Positions 41,208 through 51,033 are shown, counted from the first letter of the stretch. The stretch is DNA of 64,000 nt from Paenisporosarcina sp. FSL H8-0542 (GCF_038632915.1 NZ_CP152050.1:2263001-2327000); one strand, 5' to 3'. The notes: a model not told the origin generated them from the sequence alone. Program-made: numbers and translations.

Positions 41208-41717
41208 TTAGTCTTCTTTTGAATCCATTCTTTCCAGCTGAGTTGTGTCCACTTCATATTGCATCAAGTGATCCCAATCATCAGTGTTAATTAAATCAAG
41301 TTGTGCTTCCACCAACATTTTGAAACGGTTACGGAAAACTTTTGATTGCTTTTTCAAATCTTCGATCTCGAGGGCAATGCGGCGAGCTTTCGTCAACGCT
41401 TCATTTACGATACGGTCCGCATTTTTCTCAGCTTCTTTAACAATTAACTTTGCTTCTTTTTGAGAGTTTCGACGTACTTCTTCTGCAGCTTCTTGTGCAA
41501 CCACGATTGACTTCTGAAGTGTCATTTCAATAGTTGTGAAATGGCCAACTCGCTCACTTGACGACTTCAATTTCTCTTCCAATTCTTTTTTATCTTTGAT
41601 TAGAAGTTCGAAATCTTTAATCACTTGGTCCAAAAATTCGTTGACTTCATCTTCATTATAGCCTCGGAACCCCCGACCAAACTCTTTGTTATGAATATCT
41701 AGTGGTGATAGCGGCAT
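41208..41717 (-). CDS. divIVA: cell-division pole/septum protein DivIVA
   Basis: DivIVA binds strongly curved membrane at poles and septa and recruits MinJ/MinCD and chromosome anchors. The conserved N-terminus M-P-L-S-P-L-D-I-H-N-K-E-F is followed by R-G-F-R-G-Y-N-E-D-E-V-N-E-F-L-D-Q, then a long coiled coil. ATG 41717 is chosen since it begins this motif and has AAGGGGAG upstream; the frame to 41789 is not conserved. About 169 residues. Confidence 0.95.
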   Translation of the reverse strand: MPLSPLDIHNKEFGRGFRGYNEDEVNEFLDQVIKDFELLIKDKKELEEKLKSSSERVGHFTTIEMTLQKSIVVAQEAAEEVRRNSQKEAKLIVKEAEKNADRIVNEALTKARRIALEIEDLKKQSKVFRNRFKMLVEAQLDLINTDDWDHLMQYEVDTTQLERMDSKED

Positions 41718-41814
41718 TTCAAAAATCTCCCCTTTACTTACTGCATCATTTCCCACTATTATACCGTTCATTGTGGTTGATGACATCAATAATTCGAATT
41801 TTCTTGAATATATT

Positions 41815-42603
41815 TCACGAATTTTGTTCGATTCGCCCTATTTGTAGTCGTATTTTGTCTTTCTTTGTACGTCCTTCAATCATGCCAATCCGAATTCTCC
41901 CATAGCCCCTAATAGATAGCAAATCGGATTCATGCAGTTCAAATGATGGTTGTTCGCGAACAGTCCAGTTCACTTTCACTTTTCCGCCATGAACCAACAG
42001 CGATGCTTTCTGTCTGGAAACATTAAATAGAGAAGCGATTATGGTATCAATTCGCATTGAGCTTACCGTATGCGTTTCCTCCACCCAAACATCCTGGTTT
42101 TCTAAATAGGAATGATCAGGTTGTAGTTCTTCAACATGAACTTTGGCTTTGCCAATGGAGGTAAGATGCATCCGCACAAAATCTGCAACTTCCGAAGCTA
42201 CCGCAAATTCAATTCGATTGTCGTCAACGCGAATATCTCCGAATTTTGATCGATCCAATCCTAATGACATAAGGGAGCCTAAAACATCGGGGTGCTCAAT
42301 GTTGATGAATTTCGAAGGGTATTTAATCGAAAACATTGTGATGTCATAGTCATCATCAGTCGCAGCGAAATATGAAGGGGAAATAAGCATACGTTTTCTT
42401 TCAGCTTCCGGAAATTCACCAAAAGCCGTCGTTAACACATCTCCATTCTGACCGATAAGGGCATGTACGATAAATTGCTGTCTTGGATCTAAAAAATCAG
42501 TCAACTTTGGCGCATAGCGATCCTGTGTCTCCCTAAGCCATCCGCTGACTTGTTCGATAAATGATTGTTCGTCTTTACGGAAATGTTGCAAAACTTGTTC
42601 CAT
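41815..42603 (-). CDS. ylmH: S4-domain RNA-binding protein YlmH
   Basis: This protein of about 262 residues has a C-terminal S4 domain (S-S-M-R-I-D-T-I-I-A-S-L-F-N-V-S-R-Q-K-A) and an N-terminal domain typical of YlmH. In B. subtilis YlmH has been linked to rescue of obstructed 50S complexes, a pathway shared with RqcH, encoded in this window. ATG 42603 follows GGAAGAG. A terminator separates it from ylmG, so ylmH may be expressed with divIVA or alone. Confidence 0.9.
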   Translation of the reverse strand: MEQVLQHFRKDEQSFIEQVSGWLRETQDRYAPKLTDFLDPRQQFIVHALIGQNGDVLTTAFGEFPEAERKRMLISPSYFAATDDDYDITMFSIKYPSKFINIEHPDVLGSLMSLGLDRSKFGDIRVDDNRIEFAVASEVADFVRMHLTSIGKAKVHVEELQPDHSYLENQDVWVEETHTVSSMRIDTIIASLFNVSRQKASLLVHGGKVKVNWTVREQPSFELHESDLLSIRGYGRIRIGMIEGRTKKDKIRLQIGRIEQNS

Positions 42604-42625
42604 CTTTGCTCTTCCTTTCAATGGT

Positions 42626-42651
42626 CAAAAAAAGCCCCACGAAAGTGAGGC
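42626..42651 (-). terminator. intrinsic terminator between ylmG and ylmH
   Basis: A 7-bp GC-rich stem (GCCTCAC / GTGGGGC) with a TTTC loop and a run of seven T on the minus strand lie directly after the ylmG stop. Confidence 0.8.
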
Positions 42652-42657
42652 AATCTG

Positions 42658-42918
42658 TTAGACAAGTCCACTTAAAGTTGCCAATCCTCCACGTGCGAGG
42701 TTTAAAACAAGTATAGCCACAATTGGCGATACATCAATCATTCCAAAAGGCGGGATAAAGCGTCTGAACACTTCTAAGTACGGTTCGCATATTTTTTCAA
42801 ACATCCGACCGATACTCGATTCTTTCACACTTGGTACCCAAGACATGAAAATATAGATGATCAGTAAAATTGAATACACATAAATTGCTTCATTAAGTAT
42901 ATAAATTACAAAATCCAT
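42658..42918 (-). CDS. ylmG: YggT-family membrane protein YlmG
   Basis: This 86-residue protein has two hydrophobic helices (about 4-25 and 62-82) around a loop with M-S-W-V-P-S-V and [22 protein letters not shown], the YggT signature. The family is linked by neighbourhood to SepF and division; the role is poorly known. Confidence 0.92.
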   Translation of the reverse strand: MDFVIYILNEAIYVYSILLIIYIFMSWVPSVKESSIGRMFEKICEPYLEVFRRFIPPFGMIDVSPIVAILVLNLARGGLATLSGLV

Positions 42919-42938
42919 AAGAACTAATTACACCTCAA

Positions 42939-43400
42939 TTATTGTATGTCATCATAAAAGTAGTCGGAAATGGCTCCAGCCACTTCAACGGTATCGGGTG
43001 CACACAAGAAAATATCGGTGCCAATTCGCTGAATATCTCCGCCTAAAGCATACACGGTTCCACTTAAAAAATCCACAATCCGAATTCCCTGATCTTTATC
43101 GATACGTTGTAAATTGACCACAACTGCACGTTTGTTTTTCAAATGCTCCGAAATATCTTGTGCTTCAGCATACACCCGTGGTTCCACCAAGATTACTTTT
43201 GAAGATTTTTGTAAGTTTTGGAGGCTCACAATGTTTGGCGTTGTATTTGACTCTGCTTGCACAACTCTTCTTTCCTTTGTCGTTTTGCGAACAGTCGGTT
43301 GAGGCATTGGCTGAGACTCTTTTCTGCGTTCATTCGTTGTTGGAATTTCTTCTTCTTCATCTAAGTAAAAAAAGTTTTTGAATTTATTTTTCATACTCAT
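42939..43400 (-). CDS. sepF: cell division protein SepF
   Basis: SepF is a membrane-binding, ring-forming partner of FtsZ. The N-terminal amphipathic helix ([11 protein letters not shown]) is followed by a variable linker. The DUF552 domain (about 66-153) contains V-I-L-V-E-P-R and [15 protein letters not shown]. It overlaps the ylmE stop by 4 bases. Confidence 0.95.
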   Translation of the reverse strand: MSMKNKFKNFFYLDEEEEIPTTNERRKESQPMPQPTVRKTTKERRVVQAESNTTPNIVSLQNLQKSSKVILVEPRVYAEAQDISEHLKNKRAVVVNLQRIDKDQGIRIVDFLSGTVYALGGDIQRIGTDIFLCAPDTVEVAGAISDYFYDDIQ

Positions 43401-44086
43401 GTAAGATCCTCACTTTCATCTCCGACTAGTGCTGTACCGATTCGGACGTATGTGGCGCCTTCTTCTATTGCGATTTCAAAATCATTCGACATGCCCATAG
43501 ATAATTCTGTACAAGGTGCATGTACATAGCCTTTGCTGGCTATATTCATTTGCATGTCCTTGAGAGATTTAAAGACATTGCGAATCACTTGTTCATCAGA
43601 CGTATTTGGTGCCATAGTCATTAATCCAATGATGCGTATTTGATGATGGTCACTTAAAGATTCAATGAATGAATGAACATCCTTCAATTCAATTCCATGC
43701 TTAGCTTGTTCACCGGAAACATTGACCTGAACAAAGCAATCAATCTTTTGGGTTACCCTTTTTTGAATTTCGTCAGCTAGGCTCATTCGATCCAATGAGT
43801 GCAAAACCTGAACATTGTTTATGACTTGCTTAACTTTGCGTGTTTGTAATGAGCCGATATAATGCCAGATTGCGGGCGTGTCAATTCCAGCTTGTTTTGC
43901 CAGCAAACCCTCCGGACGATTTTCTCCAAGATGAGTAAGTCCTGCATATAGGGCTTCCTGCGTTCTCTCTACAGTAACAGATTTAGTGACTGCTATAATA
44001 TGAACATCGTTGATAGAACGATTGGCACGAGCACATGCCTGACTGATTTGCTGTTGTATTTGTTGAAGTTTACGCTGTATTGGCAT
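43397..44086 (-). CDS. ylmE: PLP homeostasis protein, YggS/YlmE family
   Basis: This 229-residue alanine-racemase-fold protein binds PLP but is not a racemase; it is involved in B6 and amino-acid homeostasis. The PLP lysine is in I-A-V-T-K-S-V near residue 35. Other features are H-Y-I-G-S-L-Q near 80 and [12 protein letters not shown] near 200. ylmD, normally beside it, is absent. Confidence 0.94.
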   Translation of the reverse strand: MPIQRKLQQIQQQISQACARANRSINDVHIIAVTKSVTVERTQEALYAGLTHLGENRPEGLLAKQAGIDTPAIWHYIGSLQTRKVKQVINNVQVLHSLDRMSLADEIQKRVTQKIDCFVQVNVSGEQAKHGIELKDVHSFIESLSDHHQIRIIGLMTMAPNTSDEQVIRNVFKSLKDMQMNIASKGYVHAPCTELSMGMSNDFEIAIEEGATYVRIGTALVGDESEDLT

Positions 44087-44160
44087 TTTTAGAAGTTCCT
44101 AACTTTTTGATATGGGTATTGTCTATATATTGTACCAATCAAGCGTTGAATATTCAATGC

Positions 44161-44409
44161 TTATCCCTGTTCAGAACCTCTGGACTGAACGATGACAACA
44201 TCTTTACCAATGACTTTAATATCTGATAATCTGATAACAATTGTTGGACGATTGCCTGAAAACAATTCTAGCATCTTTTTCGGTTCTGCCAGGAAAAAAG
44301 ATTCAATCGTTCCATTTTCTTTTGAAATTCTGGCGTCATTAACGAAGCCGAGCATGCGGCCATCACTTGCCTCAATAAATTCCTTCTGTTGGATATCAGT
44401 AAATTTCAA
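44161..44409 (-). CDS. ylmC: PRC-barrel protein of the YlmC/YmxH sporulation family
   Basis: This 82-residue PRC-barrel protein has M-K-F-T-D-I-Q-Q-K-E-F, G-R-M-L-G-F-V-N-D and I-K-V-I-G-K-D-V-V-I-V. It occupies the position of ylmC after sigG. The YlmC/YmxH family is found in spore formers; its function is unclear. Confidence 0.85.
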   Translation of the reverse strand: MKFTDIQQKEFIEASDGRMLGFVNDARISKENGTIESFFLAEPKKMLELFSGNRPTIVIRLSDIKVIGKDVVIVQSRGSEQG

Positions 44410-44446
44410 CGGTCATTCCCCCTTTCTACAGTTTATGTTCATAAAC

Positions 44447-44490
44447 AAAAAATAAAGCTTTTATTCCAGAAAAGGAATAAAAGCTTTATT
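44447..44490 (-). terminator. intrinsic terminator of the sigma-factor operon after sigG
   Basis: A 17-bp perfect stem (44451-44467 / 44474-44490, with an AGCTTTTATTCC core) is followed on the minus strand by TTTTTTG. It begins 4 bases after the sigG stop. Confidence 0.92.
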
Positions 44491-44493
44491 GAT

Positions 44494-45282
44494 TCATCTG
44501 TAATCAATGTTGTACTCTTCTTTTATGACACGGATGGCGTGTTTCTCCAACCTTGAAATCTGAGCCTGGGAAATTCCCAATTCTTTAGCGATTTCAGTTT
44601 GGGTTTCACCATAATAATAACGTTTAGCTAATATTTTTTGCTCCCGAATGTCTAGCTTGCTTATGCTTTCTTTCATAAAAACATAAGTGGACCAGGATTC
44701 TTCTGACACTTGCTCATCTTTTAACTGATCGAGCATGAATACCGGGTCTCCCCCGTCGTGATAAATTGGCTCCTGCAACGAAATGGGTTCTTGAATGGCA
44801 TCCAAAGCAAATAGAATATCTTCATGAGGAATATCAATCATCTCTGACAACTGCTGTAAAGTGGGTTCATGTAAATGTTCTGCGATATACTGCTCTTTGG
44901 CTTTCATTGACTTATATGCAATATCTCGCAAAGACCTTGATACACGTACCGGATGATGATCACGCAAATGTCTTCTGATTTCTCCAATTATCATAGGCAC
45001 TGCATACGTTGAAAAACGCACATTGTGTTTTAAATCAAAGTTTTCAATTGATTTGATCAGGCCAATACAGCCCACTTGAAACAAGTCATCAGCTTGTTCT
45101 CCTCTGTAGGCAAAACGCTGGACTAAACTGAGGACCAATCGTAAGTTACCCATCACAAGCTCTTCTCTTGCTAATTCATCTCCACTTTGAAACCTTATAA
45201 AAGTTTGTGTCATCACTTCGTTTGATAAAACAGGTAGCTTTGACGTATCTACACCACATAATTCGACTTTTGTACGTACCAT
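44494..45282 (-). CDS. sigG: late forespore RNA polymerase sigma factor SigG
   Basis: SigG drives late forespore genes. The 262-residue protein starts M-V-R-T-K-V-E-L-C-G-V-D-T-S-K-L-P-V-L, typical of SigG. Region 2 is D-L-F-Q-V-G-C-I-G-L-I-K-S-I-E-N-F-D and region 4 is E-T-Q-T-E-I-A-K-E-L-G-I-S-Q-A-Q-I-S-R-L-E-K. ATG 45282 has TCGGAGGAAA upstream; the open frame extends back to the sigE stop without a start signal. The 95-base gap to sigE probably holds a forespore promoter, which I could not fix by motif. Confidence 0.97.
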   Translation of the reverse strand: MVRTKVELCGVDTSKLPVLSNEVMTQTFIRFQSGDELAREELVMGNLRLVLSLVQRFAYRGEQADDLFQVGCIGLIKSIENFDLKHNVRFSTYAVPMIIGEIRRHLRDHHPVRVSRSLRDIAYKSMKAKEQYIAEHLHEPTLQQLSEMIDIPHEDILFALDAIQEPISLQEPIYHDGGDPVFMLDQLKDEQVSEESWSTYVFMKESISKLDIREQKILAKRYYYGETQTEIAKELGISQAQISRLEKHAIRVIKEEYNIDYR

Positions 45283-45377
45283 CGCTTTTTCCTCCGAACT
45301 GTTTAACACTGTGATACATATCAGTGTGTCCGCCTCGAAAGAAACTATGCGTTTTGCAATACGTCCAATTTCATCCA

Positions 45378-46085
45378 TTAAGCTGTTGGTTGATTTAATT
45401 CTTCTCTCAAATCATGAATAATTTTCTTTTCCAATCGGGAAATATAAGACTGAGATATCCCAAGCATATCTGCAACTTCTTTTTGAGTCATTTCTTCTTG
45501 ACCATTTAATCCGAAACGACATTCCATAATATATTTTTCCCTCTTTTCTAATAAATCAATTGCAGAAAACATAAATTGACGTTCAATCTTTTTCTCAACG
45601 TCTTCTGCAATAATATGTTCGTCAGTGCCTAAAATATCCGAAAGTAACAATTCGTTGCCATCAGCATCCGAGTTTAATGGTTCGTCAAAAGAAACTTCAG
45701 ATTTTAATCTGCTCGTTTTTCGAAGATGCATCAGAATTTCATTTTCAATACAACGTGAAGCATATGTGGCAAGTTTAATTTTCTTTTCTGTATTGAATGT
45801 TTCAATCGCTTTAATAAGTCCAATCGAACCAATGCTGATTAAATCTTCAATATGTGTACCAGTATTTTCGAAACGTCGTGCAATATAGACAACAAGCCTC
45901 AAATTACGCTCAATCAACGTGTCACGAGCAGAAAGACTGCCATTCATAAACGCATCAATCGTTTTTGCTTCTTCTTCACGATTCATTGGATGTGGCAATG
46001 ACTCACTACCGCCAATATAGTATGTTCCTTTACTACGCCATCGACTCCATAGCTCGATCAGTCTGTTCCAAATTTTCATTAACAT
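45378..46085 (-). CDS. sigE: mother-cell RNA polymerase sigma factor SigE (pro-form)
   Basis: SigE is made as inactive pro-SigE and cleaved by SpoIIGA in the mother cell. The N-terminal amphipathic pro-sequence (about 25 residues, [13 protein letters not shown]) precedes the conserved [10 protein letters not shown] at the processing site. Region 2 has [16 protein letters not shown] and region 4 [25 protein letters not shown] 46085 lies 8 bases after GGGAGGG; ATG 46079 is the alternative. It lies 19 bases after spoIIGA. Confidence 0.96.
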   Translation of the reverse strand: MLMKIWNRLIELWSRWRSKGTYYIGGSESLPHPMNREEEAKTIDAFMNGSLSARDTLIERNLRLVVYIARRFENTGTHIEDLISIGSIGLIKAIETFNTEKKIKLATYASRCIENEILMHLRKTSRLKSEVSFDEPLNSDADGNELLLSDILGTDEHIIAEDVEKKIERQFMFSAIDLLEKREKYIMECRFGLNGQEEMTQKEVADMLGISQSYISRLEKKIIHDLREELNQPTA

Positions 46086-46104
46086 AGCATTCGCCCTCCC
46101 ATGA

Positions 46105-46935
46105 TTAGCTGAATAATGTTGAAGCATGCAAAATAACATCTGTTTGACGTGGAAAATGTTTGCTGTTTTTAGTCAGAACGATATAACACGGCGCCAATGA
46201 TTGCTCAGTTTTTGCTTTCAAACGGATATGATCAACTTTAATGCCAATTGCCCATGTCGATTCATTTTGAACAGTCTGGAGACGAATCAATCGCAATTGA
46301 GAGCGAAATGATAAGGGAACATTTTTAAAATTTTCAGATGAACTTCCTTCAAAATCGTAAAGATACTGCCACAAATCCATTGGGAGGTATGATTTCATTT
46401 TTTCTGCAGAAATAAAATGAACAGGATTGCCTGACAACGGTTCTATGCATTGGTTGCCAGTGTCTGAATATGAGGTGAGTTGAAATTCTTGTTGAAACAA
46501 GCGAATGGTCACTTGACCGACATACGAATCTTTCAAGGCCGTCAGATTGACACGGAACCAATTTTTTCTGACACCCATTAAACTAAACACCAACACACTA
46601 CCTGCAACCATCAAGACTACATACCAGCTGGCATTGGCTAAAAGTGGCTGTATGAATGTCAGTAGACCACCGGCAAACAAAGCCCCAATTAAAGTATTTG
46701 TTGCTGCCAGTATCCAATTGGTGCGATTCATTCCAAAAGCAATTGTCGTCATAACTACAAAGGTTGCAACGATTGAAAGGAAACTACCACCAAACAGAAC
46801 AACACTTACACCACCAATAAATGCACTGAGCCATAATCGCCAAGACTTTTGATGAAACGAACCCATTTTGTTTGAAAAGGAAAGTAATGAAAAATTAATG
46901 AGTGTATTAATCGAGATCAAGACTTCAGCATACAT
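46105..46935 (-). CDS. spoIIGA: sporulation sigma-E factor-processing peptidase SpoIIGA
   Basis: SpoIIGA is a membrane aspartyl protease that activates pro-SigE. Five hydrophobic helices fill about residues 1-125. The C-terminal cytoplasmic domain has the catalytic S-D-T-G-N (D158). ATG 46935 has TAGGAGGTGAG upstream. At 276 residues it is shorter than the roughly 309-residue B. subtilis protein. It forms an operon with sigE. Confidence 0.95.
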   Translation of the reverse strand: MYAEVLISINTLINFSLLSFSNKMGSFHQKSWRLWLSAFIGGVSVVLFGGSFLSIVATFVVMTTIAFGMNRTNWILAATNTLIGALFAGGLLTFIQPLLANASWYVVLMVAGSVLVFSLMGVRKNWFRVNLTALKDSYVGQVTIRLFQQEFQLTSYSDTGNQCIEPLSGNPVHFISAEKMKSYLPMDLWQYLYDFEGSSSENFKNVPLSFRSQLRLIRLQTVQNESTWAIGIKVDHIRLKAKTEQSLAPCYIVLTKNSKHFPRQTDVILHASTLFS

Positions 46936-47017
46936 TTTCTCACCTCCTACAAATAAGGTATCACTTGTCCGTCGCAAAACATGTCAGTTCTTGTATCTCT
47001 ATTAAAAAAATCTACGA

Positions 47018-47065
47018 CAAAAAAAGCCCAACTTAAGTAGCAATTTAAGCTACTTAAGTTGGGCT
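47018..47065 (-). terminator. intrinsic terminator of the ftsA-ftsZ transcript
   Basis: A long stem (AGCCCAACTTAAGTAGC paired with GCTACTTAAGTTGGGCT; 47025-47065) is followed on the minus strand by a run of seven T. It separates ftsZ from spoIIGA. A family-2 repeat lies between it and the ftsZ stop. Confidence 0.9.
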
Positions 47066-47076
47066 TCTTTTGTTAT

Positions 47077-47245
47077 GTCTAGTTACAAGCGCCAGCTCGC
47101 ACTTCCGCTTGGGCCAACAGGATGTGGGTCAGGAAGGCGTCCCGACACGATGTCGGGCCATTAGCCTTCCTACCTAAAATCATGCGAAAACAGGTTTTCG
47201 ATTCGGACTTTCCACCGTCAGCGTCGAGCTAGATTAGCGCTTTTC
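47077..47245. repeat. family-2 structured repeat, long copy after ftsZ
   Basis: Ends are GTCTAGTTACAAGCGCC and AGATTAGCGCTTTTC. The middle holds a compound hairpin (AGGAAGGC / GCCTTCCT enclosing a perfect CCCGACA-CGA-TGTCGGG). It also holds the family hairpin CGAAAACAGGTTTTCG near 47186 and the 29-base block at 47112-47140 shared with copy D. It lies between the ftsZ stop and its terminator, filling most of the 280-base gap to spoIIGA. Confidence 0.8.
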
Positions 47246-47256
47246 ACTTTTCTAAC

Positions 47257-48435
47257 TTAGTTTCTCTTTTGACGGTTGCGCAAGAACGTAGGAATATCTA
47301 ACGTATCTTCTTGATGTGAAGTTTGTTGCTCTCTTCTTGGTGCTTCTTGTTGGTAAGAAGGTGCTTCCTCACGTCTAGATTCACGAGTTGGAACATGTTG
47401 TGGTTGTTGAGGAGCTTGAGCTTGTTGAGCACGCCCTGCACCAAATCCACCGCTTCTTGTTGTACGATGAGTAATTTGTTCTTCGTTAAATCCAGTAGCA
47501 ATTACTGTTACGATAATTTCATCTTTCAAATTATCATTGATTACAGAACCGAAAATCATATTAACATCTTCATCAGACGCAGATGCAACGATATCAGCCG
47601 CTTCTTGAACTTCAAATAAGCTTAAGTTTGAACCGCCAGTGATGTTCATTAAAACACCCTTAGCTCCGTCAATTGATGTTTCAAGAAGAGGACTTGAAAT
47701 GGCCTTCTTCGCAGCTTCAGCAGCACGGTTTTCACCAGAAGAAATACCGATACCCATAAGCGCAGAACCTTTGTTTGACATTATAGTTTTAACGTCAGCA
47801 AAGTCCAAGTTAATTAAACCAGGTACGGCAATCAAATCCGAAATACCTTGTACACCTTGACGAAGAACGTTATCCGCTTCACGGAATGCTTCCAACATCG
47901 GTGTGTTTTTATCAACAATTTCAAGTAATCGGTCATTAGGAATTACGATTAATGTATCAACCGCTTCCTTCATCGATCCGATACCGCCAATTGCCTGAGT
48001 AGAACGCTTACGACCTTCAAATGTGAATGGACGAGTTACAACACCTACCGTCAAAGCACCAATTTCACGTGCAATTTGTGCAATTACAGGTGCAGCACCT
48101 GTTCCAGTTCCGCCACCCATACCAGCAGTAACGAAAACCATATCAGCACCACGTAAAGCTTCTTCGATTTGTTCTTTGCTTTCTTCAGCAGCTTTTTTAC
48201 CTACTTCAGGGTTCGCTCCTGCACCAAGTCCACGCGTCAATTTCGCGCCGATTTGTAACTTCACTTCTGCTTTTGATAAATTCAATGCTTGTGCATCTGT
48301 ATTGACTGCAATAAATTCTACACCTTTAACTCCGTGTTCAATCATACGGTTTACAGCGTTATTTCCGCCACCACCGACACCAATGACTTTGATGACGGCA
48401 AGTTGGTCTACACTTGTATCAAACTCCAACATCAC
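47257..48435 (-). CDS. ftsZ: cell division GTPase FtsZ
   Basis: FtsZ (392 aa) polymerises into the division ring. The tubulin signature [10 protein letters not shown] is near residue 108 and the T7 loop N-L-D-F-A-D-V near 208. A glutamine-rich linker and the C-terminal D-I-P-T-F-L-R-N-R peptide, which binds FtsA/SepF, close the protein. GGAGGAAATGTG precedes the start. ftsA lies 36 bases upstream. Confidence 0.98.
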   Translation of the reverse strand: MMLEFDTSVDQLAVIKVIGVGGGGNNAVNRMIEHGVKGVEFIAVNTDAQALNLSKAEVKLQIGAKLTRGLGAGANPEVGKKAAEESKEQIEEALRGADMVFVTAGMGGGTGTGAAPVIAQIAREIGALTVGVVTRPFTFEGRKRSTQAIGGIGSMKEAVDTLIVIPNDRLLEIVDKNTPMLEAFREADNVLRQGVQGISDLIAVPGLINLDFADVKTIMSNKGSALMGIGISSGENRAAEAAKKAISSPLLETSIDGAKGVLMNITGGSNLSLFEVQEAADIVASASDEDVNMIFGSVINDNLKDEIIVTVIATGFNEEQITHRTTRSGGFGAGRAQQAQAPQQPQHVPTRESRREEAPSYQQEAPRREQQTSHQEDTLDIPTFLRNRQKRN

Positions 48436-48471
48436 ATTTCCTCCTTCAATTACAAATAGTCTCTAAGTTTA

Positions 48472-49764
48472 TTATTCGAAAAATTTATCGAGGAATTTGC
48501 GAGCTTTCCCCATCACGCCTTCTTTGTCTTCTTCTTTTGTCTGTGTTTGCTGTTTTTGTTTTTTGGGAGCTGGTGAATGTTGTTCAGGTTTTTTTGGTTG
48601 CCCTAACGCACTGTTTCCACCGAATCGGTTAAAGAATTGATCTTCCATATAAGCGTAGCGTATTAACCCGACTGCTGTAGCGTAACCCGGTTCACGTACT
48701 CCGATATACTCAGGTGTATAAAGTCTGACGCGAGTTTGCAAAATATGGCGAGCCAATTGGGAAAGCCCTTCTAATTTTGCAACCCCACCCGTAATGACCA
48801 CTCCACCAGGTAAATCTTGAAGACCCATACGATAGAATTCTTCTAAGACTAATTCAAATAACTCTTCTAAACGAACGCCAATAATCTCAGATATGTATCT
48901 TTGACTATATTGTTCTTTCATTTCTGCACCAATCACAGGAACTTCAAACAATTCATCGTCAGATGCATCATCATAAAAGGCATGTCCATATTGATGTTTA
49001 ATTTTTTCCGCTTGTTCAGTTGGTGTTTTCAAGACAATAGATAAATCTTTAGTTAAATGATCCCCACCGACCGGCAATACGGATGTGTGTGTTAAATGAC
49101 CATCTTGGAAGACAGCAATCGTAGTTGAACCGCCACCAATATCAATGAATGCGGTTCCATGATTTTTTTCATCTTCTGATAATGCAAAATAGCCAGAAGC
49201 GAGTGGTTGCAAATATATTTCACGGATTTGAAGACCCGCACGCTCCACACAACGTAAAACATTATGTAAAATCGTTTTTGATGTCGTCATCATTGTTCCA
49301 TCCATTTCTAGACGAATACCAATCATGCCGCGAGGATCTTTAATTTCATCCAGATGATCCACAATAAATTGTTTGGGTACTAAATTGACTAATTCTCTTT
49401 CAGGCGGAATCGACATAACTTGGGCCGAGTCTATCACGCGATCTAAATCATCATCGGTAATTTCACGATTCTCACTATTAACTGCCACCACGCCTTTAAC
49501 TTGATGCAACATGGCTTGATTTGCAGGAATTCCTAACACGACTTCGTTTATAGACATTCCGATCATTCGTTCAGCTTGGTCGATTGCTTTTTTAATGGAC
49601 TGCACGGTCGCATCAATATCGACAATTGCACCTTTTCTAATTCCGTTTGATTTTACATTCCCAACGCCAATAACGTTTAGGGAACCGTTCGTCATCTCTC
49701 CGATAAGGACCTTAATTGATGAAGAACCAATATCGAGAGAAACATATAATTCTGTCTGATTCAA
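48472..49764 (-). CDS. ftsA: cell division protein FtsA
   Basis: FtsA is the actin-like tether of FtsZ to the membrane. Motifs: S-L-D-I-G-S-S-S-I-K near residue 9, I-D-I-G-G-G-S-T-T near 207 and I-T-G-G-V-A-K-L near 335. A proline/glutamine-rich linker leads to a C-terminal amphipathic helix (K-A-R-K-F-L-D-K-F-F). 430 residues. Confidence 0.97.
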   Translation of the reverse strand: MNQTELYVSLDIGSSSIKVLIGEMTNGSLNVIGVGNVKSNGIRKGAIVDIDATVQSIKKAIDQAERMIGMSINEVVLGIPANQAMLHQVKGVVAVNSENREITDDDLDRVIDSAQVMSIPPERELVNLVPKQFIVDHLDEIKDPRGMIGIRLEMDGTMMTTSKTILHNVLRCVERAGLQIREIYLQPLASGYFALSEDEKNHGTAFIDIGGGSTTIAVFQDGHLTHTSVLPVGGDHLTKDLSIVLKTPTEQAEKIKHQYGHAFYDDASDDELFEVPVIGAEMKEQYSQRYISEIIGVRLEELFELVLEEFYRMGLQDLPGGVVITGGVAKLEGLSQLARHILQTRVRLYTPEYIGVREPGYATAVGLIRYAYMEDQFFNRFGGNSALGQPKKPEQHSPAPKKQKQQTQTKEEDKEGVMGKARKFLDKFFE

Positions 49765-49875
49765 TCCGTGGCACCTCCTTCAACAACTCTTTACTCATCA
49801 TTCTATTGCATTCTATCAAGCTTGTCTAAGTAAAATCGTCAAAAGTTGTAAATTTTCCTTCTATTCGACTGTTTT

Positions 49876-50232
49876 TTAGTCAATAGTCCCTTTTCTTTCC
49901 GTCCATCTTGTCAATAATATCCGTCGAATCACTGCTATATTTTGGAATAGTCTTACTCCAAAAGCGAAAATAGCTGCCAAATACAAGTCAACGCCTAAAT
50001 GTACGCCAAGAAAAGCTAGTCCCGCAGCTAGCGCAATATTGAAGAAAAATCCAGATACGAACACTTTGTCATCATATACATGTTGAAGTTGTGCTCGAAT
50101 ACCTCCAAACAATGTATCAAGCGCTGCTAAAACTGCTATTGATAAATAGTTTTCATACACCGAAGGGATTTGAATATCAGTTAGTAATCCGAGAGATATA
50201 CCCAAGATTAATCCTAGTAATGGTAGCCACAT
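49876..50232 (-). CDS. sbp: small basic membrane protein Sbp (DUF1290)
   Basis: This 118-residue protein has three or four hydrophobic helices and the family motifs S-V-Y-E-N-Y-L-S-I-A-V-L-A-A-L-D-T-L-F-G-G-I and F-G-V-R-L-F-Q-N-I-A-V-I-R-R. It is conserved beside ftsA in Bacillales; function is unknown. Confidence 0.93.
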   Translation of the reverse strand: MWLPLLGLILGISLGLLTDIQIPSVYENYLSIAVLAALDTLFGGIRAQLQHVYDDKVFVSGFFFNIALAAGLAFLGVHLGVDLYLAAIFAFGVRLFQNIAVIRRILLTRWTERKGTID

Positions 50233-50235
50233 ATG

Positions 50236-50955
50236 TTAGTCCCCTTTCGATGTATTTTTCAAGTAGTCATTTTCAATGGGCTGGTCATAAGCTGGAATAC
50301 TTATTTGCTCTTTTGGTTCGCCTATCTTTAAAGTCAGATTATCGATAAAGAAGTCGTCCGCAATCATAGAAGATTGTAGATGGTTGTATAGCTTTTCAGC
50401 ATCTTCCATGGTCTCCGTTCCAATTCTAATTTTAAATGGCGGAGTTCTGACATTTAAACTATTAACTGTCGTCTGCCCATTAATATCCCTGATTGGTGAG
50501 GAATGAATAATGCGTTTCCCATCGATTGAAACAGCATGCCCGTTAAAACGGTTAATTTCATTTAGCAAGCGAGCGAGTAAATCTGGTGAGATACCCGTTA
50601 CATTGTCACCAAGTGCAATTCCTTCCAAAGAAGGTTCAATCACCAGTTCCAATCCAGGTCCTGTCACTACAGTCAAACCAGCTTTTGCTCTTAACGTTTC
50701 AAGCGTTTCGTTCAATGCTTGCGCAGGGCTCTCGGACTGCAAATTTTCATACTTTGTGATGGTTTCATTAACATCTCTAATTTCTGACAAAAGCTCTGAA
50801 TGCAGTTGTTTTTCTGCCGACAGCTCTTGCCTGATTTCCCAAATATCACGTGTATCCCGTGATTCTGGTTTTTGTACCGTATTGTATTGTACCGCAACCA
50901 TAAAACCTACAATTAATAAGATAAACGTGAAGCGGACATAAACACCTTGTTTCAT
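50236..50955 (-). CDS. ylxX: DUF881 family protein (YlxX-like)
   Basis: An N-terminal membrane helix (about 5-24) is followed by a coiled coil and the DUF881 domain, with G-P-G-L-E-L-V-I-E-P-S, L-A-R-L-L-N-E-I-N-R-F-N-G-H-A-V and I-N-G-Q-T-T-V-N. ATG 50955 follows GGAAGGAGCGG. It is a paralogue of the next upstream gene, the pair being typical of Bacillales dcw clusters. Role unknown. Confidence 0.9.
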   Translation of the reverse strand: MKQGVYVRFTFILLIVGFMVAVQYNTVQKPESRDTRDIWEIRQELSAEKQLHSELLSEIRDVNETITKYENLQSESPAQALNETLETLRAKAGLTVVTGPGLELVIEPSLEGIALGDNVTGISPDLLARLLNEINRFNGHAVSIDGKRIIHSSPIRDINGQTTVNSLNVRTPPFKIRIGTETMEDAEKLYNHLQSSMIADDFFIDNLTLKIGEPKEQISIPAYDQPIENDYLKNTSKGD

Positions 50956-51033
50956 TGAACCGCTCCTTCCTTTCATGTAAAGAGGTTGTCCATACTTGCT
51001 TGTCCATGCCATTCTAAAAGTAGCGGTGGTGTA

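Noticed and set aside
45283-45377. SigF/SigG-type promoter before sigG
   Set aside because: No pair of -35 and -10 elements at acceptable spacing could be found by eye.
46349-46561. 70-codon frame antisense/alternative within spoIIGA, and other long frames opposite recG, fakA, carB and ileS
   Set aside because: These are shadow frames of confident genes, without ribosome sites or family resemblance.
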